Positions 57,833 to 64,000 of a stretch of 64,000 nt of DNA are shown here, in pieces (the first letter of the stretch is position 1; the number at the start of each line of letters is the position of its first letter). This DNA comes from Ampelocalamus luodianensis (lineage: Eukaryota; Streptophyta; Magnoliopsida; Poales; Poaceae), in contig CM070639.1 of the NCBI GenBank assembly GCA_036346255.1, forward strand, positions 32,394,165 through 32,458,164, in the 5' to 3' direction. The translations under genes were made by a program, and so were the position numbers. The notes beneath the pieces were generated by a model. The model worked only from the letters and a program-made list of their open reading frames with translations, was not told the origin of the DNA and did no database searches.

Positions 57833-58215
57833 GGTCGTAGGTGCGTGGTTCATGAAATATTAATTTTGACATACTAAGCACGATGAGGTGGGAATGGGTA
57901 TAGCATTGCATTTACGTTTCCGTTTTATCATAGTATTGATTCTTGATATGAATTGAGTTTTATTGCTCATTAATTGATTGTGATTATATTGTGTGGGGAT
58001 AACCCATGTTGAGAGGTTGAGGTCGTGGTTGTGGCCCCTGGGCTTTACCGTGCCACACCACCGATTCGATATGAGAATAGTGAGTTTCTTTAGAAGAGTT
58101 GTTCTCTTCCATTGATTTAATTTGATCCTTAAAGCAAACATTGTTTTCCAACTGTTGAGCCGCATGCGGTTGATGAACCTTCTTTGGATAATGGTTACAA
58201 TGCAGTTGATGGATT
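57833..58215 (+). other. Leader of the LARD-type element
   Basis: Resembles 63303-63690: GTCGTAGGTGCGTGG, GATGAGGTGGGAATGGG..AGCATTGCATTTACG, GTGTGGGGATAACCCATG, CACACCACCG, and AAGAGTTGTTCTCTTCC. No coding motif. It ends at the junction with the antisense pol fragment. Confidence 0.65.
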
Positions 58216-58992
58216 TCAATTGTTACCGATCTCTTCCCACTTCCATTCTGGAATCTTCAACGGTTGCAGCAAACCTGCTGGTCTCTGGTGTTCTGCCTTT
58301 ACTTTCTGACAGGTGTCGCACAAGGCAACGAACTCTGCGACTTCTCGTTTCAAATTTGGCCACCAAAATTTAGTCTTAACATCCTCGTACATCTTGGTAC
58401 TTCCAGGGTGAATCGAATATTTTGAGTCATGGGCTTCCTTTAAGATTAACTGTCTTAGACCATCGATATCTAGTACACAGATACGACCATTAATCCAGAG
58501 TATGTCTTGATCATCCTTGGTGAAATCTTTGAATTTCCCTTCTGCCATTTTGACCTTGATGTCTGACAACACAGGATCCTTTGGTTGTGCTTCACGAATC
58601 TGCTTCTCCAGGGTAGACTGTACCTCCAAATTGGCTACAAATCCTTCAGACACAACTTCTAGCTTTAGCTTTTGAAATTCTTCATAAAGTTCTGGGCAAC
58701 TTTCCTTTACTTCCAAAGTATTGCAGTAACTCTTACGACTTAGAGCATCTGCAACTACGTTGGCTTTTCCGGGATGGTAGTGGATTCCAAGATTGTAATC
58801 CTTGATCAATTCTAACCATCTTCTGTGTCTCATGTTCAAATCTAACTGGGTGAAGATATACTTTAGACTCTTATGATCCGTATAGACTTCACAGCGATTA
58901 CCGATGAGGTAGTGACGCCAAATTTTTAAAGCATGCACTACGGCAGCTAATTCCAGATCATGAGTAGGGTAATTCTCTTCGTGAGGTCTCAA
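58216..58992 (-). pseudogene. pol: RNase H C-part and integrase zinc domain (antisense fragment)
   Basis: A 258-codon frame. RNase H: NYPTHDLELAAVVHALKIWR and DHKSLKYIF. Then a connecting region, then the integrase zinc domain with HDSKYSIHPGSTKMY and CDTCQKVKAEHQRPAG. It ends PLKIPEWKWEEIG at about 58222, exactly where the catalytic core should begin; the following bases belong to the leader. It is separated from the next segment only by a TAG at 58993-58995. Confidence 0.88.
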
Positions 58993-59929
58993 CTACCTTG
59001 ACGCATAGGCGACTGCTCTTCCTTCTTGCATCAGGACGCATCCTAATCCTTGACGCGAAGCATCACAGTAGATATCGAAATCCTTTGAATATCCGCGAAT
59101 CAACACGGGTGAAGTCAAACGCCTCTTCAACTCTTGAAAACTTTCCTCACAGGCTGGAGTCCAAGTGAACTTTTTCTCCTTCTTCAACAATTGCGTAAGA
59201 GGCTTAGCAATCGATGAGAATCCTTCGATGAAACGGCGGTAATAACCTGCCATTCCCAAGAAACTGCGAATCTGAGTTACAGTTTTGGGCTGCTCCCAAT
59301 GTAACACTGCTTTAACTTTACCGGGGTCAACTGCTACTCCCTCGGTTGTCATGACATGACCAAGGAAATCAACTTCCTTCTTCCAAAAATCACACTTACT
59401 GAACTTGGCATATAACTGATGCTCTCGGAGTTTTTCCAATATTATCCTTAAATGCTCGGCGTGTTCTTTCTCCGACTTGGAGTACACCAGAATATCATCA
59501 ATGAACACGACTACAAACTTGTCCAAATATTCTATGAATACTTTATTCATCCTGTTCATGAAATAGGCAGGGGCATTAGTCAGACCAAAGGACATGACTA
59601 AGAATTCATAATGTCCATACCGTGTTGAGAAAGCGGTCTTCGGTATATCCTTAGGACAAATCTTTAGCTGGTGGTAACCTGATCGCAGGTCGATCTTCGA
59701 GAATAATCCGGCTCCTTTCATCTGATCAAACAGATCATCAATCCGGGGTAGTGGGTACTTGTTCTTGATGGTAACTTCGTTGAGAGAACGGTAATCAATA
59801 CACATCCTCATACTTCCATCTTTCTTCTTGACAAACAATACTGGTGCTCCCCAGGGCGACGAACTAGGTCTCACGAAACCTTTCTCAAGAAGTTCTTCTA
59901 TCTGCTTCTTCATCTCTACCAATTCATCG
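58993..59929 (-). pseudogene. pol: Reverse transcriptase and RNase H N-part (antisense fragment)
   Basis: A 309-codon frame from just inside the solo LTR boundary. Motifs: KKKDGSMRMCIDYRSLNEV, FIDDILVYSK active site (about residues 146-155), FLGMAGYYRRFIEG, then RNase H DIYCDASRQGLGCVLM. It stops at a TAG where relatives have a Gln codon; a single C to T change in CAG explains it. Reading frame is continuous with the protease segment across the solo LTR. Confidence 0.9.
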
Positions 59930-62220
59930 TGTAATACTCCAGATTAGAATTCGGGAAGAAAACTAGTTAAGTAAAAGGAAAAAAATATTAGAAAGTTGGT
60001 TCCGGCGGAGGACTATTTGGAAATTATGTTGTAGCGGAAGAAAGAGGGGGGTTTTTGGAAGTTCCCGGCAGCTTGGGCCTGGGCTTTGGCCCATTGTGGA
60101 CCCATGTGTGGCCGGCCAAGGGGGGGAGAGCACCCTTTTCCTCCCCTAACCCTAGCCACCTCCCCCTTGCCCCTCCCCTCCACCCGTGAGCCCTCCCCTC
60201 TCTCCCTTAGGCAGCCGCCCCATCCCCTCCCCTGCGCTCCACCCTTGCCTAGGGCCTCCCCAGCTGCTGTACCCCCTTGCCCTTGCGCCTCCCTCGCTGC
60301 CGGCAAAGCCTCGTCCATCTTCCTCGCTTGCCGACTCGGGAGAAGAAGCAGTTCGCTGGTGGTAATCGGCCGTTGGAGGAGGAAGAAGAGGAAGGGATCG
60401 GGGCCATCTTTGGGGGGAGAGCTCGCTGGTAGGCGCACGGCGTGCCCGGCAATCGGTTCATCAAGGGTAACCTCGTTTTCCCCTTGTTTAGATGCTTTAC
60501 CACTTAATTGTTCTATGTCGGTAATTCTGTCGCCTAAGGGCAGATCGTGTTAGTGGGACGTTTTGAAATAGTTAAGGGCGGATTTTGTCTTCGACGTCTC
60601 CTAGGAAGTTGTAGAGGACATCACTAGCTTTCAATGAAGTGCTATAACGTAATGTTTGGACCTCTGCAGCAAAAGATATGATTTTATTGGTCCGGCTGTT
60701 CTGCAACCCTGTCAGTTTCTGGACAGGTTTTAGTGATCTGAACTTTGCGATCAGTTAAAGATATAATTAGAGGATCTCAGTATAACGAAAGTTGTAGATA
60801 ATTGTCGTAGCTTTCAGGGAAGCACAAGAATGTGAAATTTGGGTAAACGAGCTGAAAGTTATGTTAGTTTTAGTGCTCTGTCCAGAAAGTCTGACGTGAA
60901 ATCGATGTCTTGTTAATCGGCTTGAAAGTGATTTTAGATGGCCGAATAAGGGGAGCTCACCAACTAGGTTTAGTTGGGAAATTTCATAACCTTTCAATGA
61001 AGTCCACGAACACGTAATTTGGACCTCTGTACAGAAAGATATGAATTTTAGAATTTGACTGTTCACAGAGGGCAATTCAGCGCTTAGGATTGTGGGGTTG
61101 GGATCGCGTTTCAATCTGCTACTTGATGAGTTCGCTTATTTAATTTATGTTTTTCGTTACTATAGCCTTAGCTTATATTCTTAATGTATTAGGTGGGGGA
61201 TTGGTACCGGAGGCAGCACCGTCTTTACGTCCTCCATTCGTACGCGGTTAAGGCAAGTGCATTGTTTGTTAAATGGGTGTGATTGATTGGCTATGTTTGT
61301 GTGCTTTTTGATATATGGTTGCATAGCAAGATGACTTACTTGATGATTGTTTAAGTATGGTGATTGCTCAAATTATGCTTATGCTTTACTGTGGTACAAT
61401 GTTGTTGTCTTTTGGTAAGATTGCTGATGAATAAGAGATGAGCATATGCATATTGAGAACATGTTGGCTTGGTCACATGGTGACCAAGCATGTTTCCCTT
61501 TGAGATTCCCGTCATGAATGTGATGGGCCCGAGATCCCCTCACTCGTGGAGTGTGGGCTTGAGGTCCCCGTTACTTGCGGAGTAACGGGCAATTGGTCCC
61601 TATGCGTGCACGCACATGCATGGGTATGCGGCGACGGTTGCTTACTCTGCATTACCGGTGTAATGCACACAGAAAGTTAAAGTTAAAGGATCCTTGAGCA
61701 TTGCATTTGCATATGAGATGTTCTATTGTTGATCTCCTTTACATGGTTGCTGATGTTATGGTTTATTTATGTACTTGCTGAGTCTATGGACTCACCCTTG
61801 TTTTTTATTGTTGTTTTAGGTACCCGAGCCAAGAACGTCATGCATGGGGGGAGTAGAATGCTAGTCACACACATGCCACCTGAACTAAATAAAGATGAAT
61901 GATCTTCAGAACGTGATTGATTTTAATAAATGCAAAGATTATTATATTTTGTCTGATACAATGGATTAAATGTAATAATGATGTGTAGTGGAACTTCATA
62001 TCTCTCTAGTTATGTTAAATACTTAGCATGTCTTCGATTATCTTTTGATGTCTTTGGATGAAAGTTTTAGTTAATATTTGGTTAATCTGTGTGTTGGAAC
62101 CTTCGTGTAATTAACTTTACAAGGGAGGTTCTGCCGAAATTTATTAAGATTGACTAGTTTAGAACTATTAGAGTTTGTTTAGTAGCACATTCGAGGCTCA
62201 TGTTGGGCTGGGGTGTTACA
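59930..62220 (+). mobile_element. Solo LTR, TSD CATCG
   Basis: 2,291 bp from TGTAATACTCC to GGGGTGTTACA, flanked by CATCG (59925-59929 and 62221-62225), with no interior. This is the usual product of recombination between the two LTRs of a full element. The internal order is that of the LARD LTRs: TCAAGGGTAACC donor-like site (GT 60467), AAAGTTATG/CTGTCCAG modules (about 60610-61075), hairpin array (61467-61667), TGAGTC/GACTCA (61779-61794) and TTGTTGTTTTAG ending at 61819. It interrupts the pol fragment between protease and reverse transcriptase. Confidence 0.93.
61467..61667 (+). repeat. Array of small hairpins in the solo LTR
   Basis: GCTTGGTCAC/GTGACCAAGC (61467-61489, 10 bp perfect, 3-base loop), CCCGTCA/TGATGGG (one G-U), CCCTCACT/AGTGTGGG (one mismatch), CCCGTTACT/AGTAACGGG (perfect 9 bp), TGCG/CGCA in TGCGTGCACGCA, and TGCATTAC/GTAATGCA (61648-61667). 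Aligned unit by unit with 56976-57238. Confidence 0.88.
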
Positions 62221-62920
62221 CATCGGCTGGCATCCGATAAGGTCTCTTCGAAATTGGTGCTGTCCCTGGCACTAGGTCGATGACAAACTCAATGTCACGA
62301 TCCGGTGGCATTCCTGGTAATTCTTCCGGAAACACATCTGGGTATTCACTGACCACTGGTACTTCTTCTAAGGAAAGGGTCTTCAAGCTGTTTACTAGAA
62401 AATGTCCATCACGAACTGAGGTGGCTAGAAACTCTACCTTGTTTCCTTTGGCGTCCTCGACTGTTACGGCTCTTCGACCACAATCTAGCACGGCTTTGTG
62501 CTTGGATAACCAATCCATGCCAAGAATGACATCCAAGGTTTGGGTATCTAGGACAATTAGGTTGGCTAGAAACTCAACTCCAGCTATGAGTAACTTAGCT
62601 CCTAAACATCCCACTCTAGTACTTAGCTCGCTCCGGTATTGGACTAACAGAGTATGCTTAAGTTGCATAACTTCCAATTTATTCTTGGTTGCAAACATTC
62701 CAGAAACAAACGAATGCGAAGCTCCAGAATCAAACAAAACTGATGCAGGTACTGAGTTAACCATAAACTTACCCAGTACGACGTCCGGTGACTCCTTGGC
62801 TCCTTCTAGAGTGACGTGGTTGACACGGCCTCTGATCACGGAATGTGGTGCTCCTCCGGCTTGACCGGCAACTTGCGAAGCTCCTTGGTTGATGCCTGGT
62901 GCTGGCGTCTTGGGTGGAGT
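62221..62920 (-). pseudogene. pol: Protease and end of Gag (antisense fragment)
   Basis: Read from 62839 leftwards: RGRVNHVTLEGAKESPDVVLG, then the intact retropepsin motif VLFDSGASHSFVSGMF, VILGMDWLSKHKAVLDCG, and VSEYPDVFPEELPGMPPDRDI leading into the reverse transcriptase. The segment 62840-62920 is the end of Gag after the knuckle (proline- and glutamine-rich). It breaks off at 62920, where a GGGTGGAGTAGAATG stretch joins LTR sequence. This is the only intact protease active site in the window. Confidence 0.88.
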
Positions 62921-63287
62921 AGAATGCTAGTCACACACATGCCACCTGAACTAAATAAAGATGAATGATCTTCAGAACGTGATTGATTTTAATAAATGCA
63001 AAGATTATTATGTTTTGTCCCATGCAATGGATTAAATGTAATAATGATGTGTAGTGGAACTTCATATCTCTCTAGTTATGTTAAATACTTAGCATGTCTT
63101 CGATTATCTTTTGATGTCTTTGGATGAAAGTTTTAGTTAATATTTGGTTAATCTGTGTGTTGGAACCTTCGTGTAATTAACTTTACAAGGGAGGTTCTGC
63201 CGAAATTTATTAAGATTGTCTAGTTTAGAACTATTAGAGTTTGTTTAGTAGCACATTCCAGGCTCATGTCGGGCTGGGGTGTTACAG
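62921..63287 (+). repeat. LTR tail (last 367 bp) of the solo-LTR family
   Basis: From GGAGTAGAATGCTAGTC to GGGGTGTTACA it matches 61854-62220 almost base for base. The upstream 1.9 kb of that LTR is missing here; the join to the pol fragment lies in GGAGTAGAATG. It is followed by a primer site, so it is the end of a 5' LTR. Confidence 0.85.
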
Positions 63288-63288
63288 T

Positions 63289-63301
63289 TGGTATCAGAGC
63301 G
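63289..63301 (+). promoter_or_regulatory. Primer-binding site, Met type (intact)
   Basis: TTGGTATCAGAGC directly after the LTR end. It shows the unaltered form of the site seen with a missing base at 6370, 26708, 44450 and 57821. Confidence 0.85.
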
Positions 63302-64000
63302 GGCGGTAGGTCCGTGGTGATTGGATTTACAACCTAGGCAACTTAAATTGCTAAAATTTTGTAATGGTTAATGAACTTATAAACCTGACACACTGGTGCA
63401 CAGTAGGATGGGATGGGTCAAGCATTGCATTTACGCATCTGTTGAGTTGTATTAATGATTCCTGTTTTGAGATGATCTGTTATATCTGTAGTATAATACT
63501 ATGGTTATTATGTGTGGGGGTAACCCATGTTGAGAGGTGGAGGTAGTGGTTGTGGTCCTGGGCTACACCAGGTTACACCACCGTTCGTGGTATAGGAATA
63601 GCGAAGTATCCACATGAGAGATCGTAGTACAGGCGTTGGTAGCGAGTATACTTAAAAGAGTTGTTCTCTTCCCTGAATTTGAATTTGGTCAACTCTTATC
63701 CAGTTGAGATTGATGAGTTTCTCTTGGGTTATTTATTCTTGTGGTTGATGGGTTGCTTTGAGAAAAAAATATTGGTGTGTTTTCTTTGGCTTAATTTGTC
63801 TGTAAAGCAATCATTATTTTCCCAAGCGATGAGTTATTCTTGCGGTGGTGAACCGAGTTGATTGTCAAGTTTGACCTTTATTTTGGAGTTTTGTCCTTCT
63901 CATTGGAAAGCATGACCCATTTATCAGGTTGATGTTCTTGGATAATGAAAGTTTCCTTTTGCAAGTCTGTAGTACGTGGAAGTTTTGATTCAATATGTTT
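63302..64000 (+). other. Leader and interior of a LARD-type element, cut by window edge
   Basis: Non-coding. Resembles 57833-58215 (GTAACCCATGTTGAGAGG, CACCACCG, AAGAGTTGTTCTCTTCC) and, from about 63700, the interior start of the LARD at 27060-27260. It continues past the window. No Gag or Pol motif is seen. Confidence 0.65.

Larger units (their letters stand above)
58216..62920 (-). mobile_element. Antisense chromovirus gag-end/pol fragment inside the LARD-type element
   Basis: Removing the solo LTR at 59930-62220 and one TSD copy leaves about 2.4 kb of minus-strand Pol: end of Gag, protease, reverse transcriptase, RNase H, integrase zinc domain. It has no LTR, primer site or polypurine tract of its own. 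It stops just before the integrase core, and lies opposite in direction to the LTR at 55463. This looks like a captured fragment rather than a normal insertion. It differs clearly from copies 1 and 2, so it comes from another family. It has far fewer frame breaks than they do. Confidence 0.75.

Noticed and set aside
60086..60553. 155-codon plus-strand frame with a proline-rich start
   Set aside because: It lies in the GC-rich promoter part of the solo LTR, overlaps a minus-strand frame, and has no counterpart in related LTRs.

Overview
The window looks like a block of nested transposable elements from a plant nuclear genome, most likely a grass. The grounds are Ty3/gypsy chromoviruses with a C-terminal chromodomain and LTRs of about 4 kb, initiator-Met tRNA primer sites, a plant-type LINE whose ORF2 ends in a zf-RVT domain, and recurring GCTACAGTAC motifs in the LTRs. 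I see no host gene, tRNA, rRNA, CRISPR array or prokaryotic feature. All coding sequence belongs to transposons, and nearly all of it is broken.

Layout from left to right. 1-8811: a minus-strand, non-coding LTR element (LARD type; its 3' LTR is cut by the window edge), inserted into the 5' LTR of a plus-strand chromovirus. 8812-20328: that chromovirus ('copy 1'; truncated 5' LTR, gag, pol, full 3' LTR). 20329-23876 and 32922-34003: a LINE split by a complete plus-strand LARD at 23877-32921 (target duplication ACACT). 34004-37089: a minus-strand LTR. 37090-39444: a diverged plus-strand LTR fragment. 39445-40313 and 53253-55462: a second minus-strand LTR, split by a complete chromovirus ('copy 2', 40314-53252, target duplication GTAGG). 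From 55463: a plus-strand LARD-type LTR with primer site and leader, then a chromovirus pol fragment in antisense (58216-62920). That fragment is itself interrupted by a solo LTR (59930-62220, target duplication CATCG). 62921-63287 is a second LTR tail, followed by a primer site and leader to the window end.

How the parts relate. The chromoviruses encode Gag, protease, reverse transcriptase, RNase H, integrase and chromodomain. The LARDs keep only LTRs, primer site and polypurine tract, so they would have to use enzymes supplied in trans. Insertion order can be read from what interrupts what. Paired LTRs are nearly identical over long stretches, so several insertions are recent.

Most interesting observations. 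(1) Every LTR family carries a short hairpin of varying sequence but constant position, about 370-490 bases from the LTR 3' end, usually followed by a pyrimidine tract and AG. Its stems differ between families by paired, compensatory changes. (2) LTR interiors carry arrays of small hairpins whose stems also change in a compensatory way. (3) The LTRs contain a plausible GT...AG intron spanning these arrays. (4) Small indels cluster at CAG/CTG/CCG and CC/GG sites, and even recur identically in unrelated elements. This suggests systematic base-calling error at methylated cytosines, so many 'frameshifts' here may not be real.
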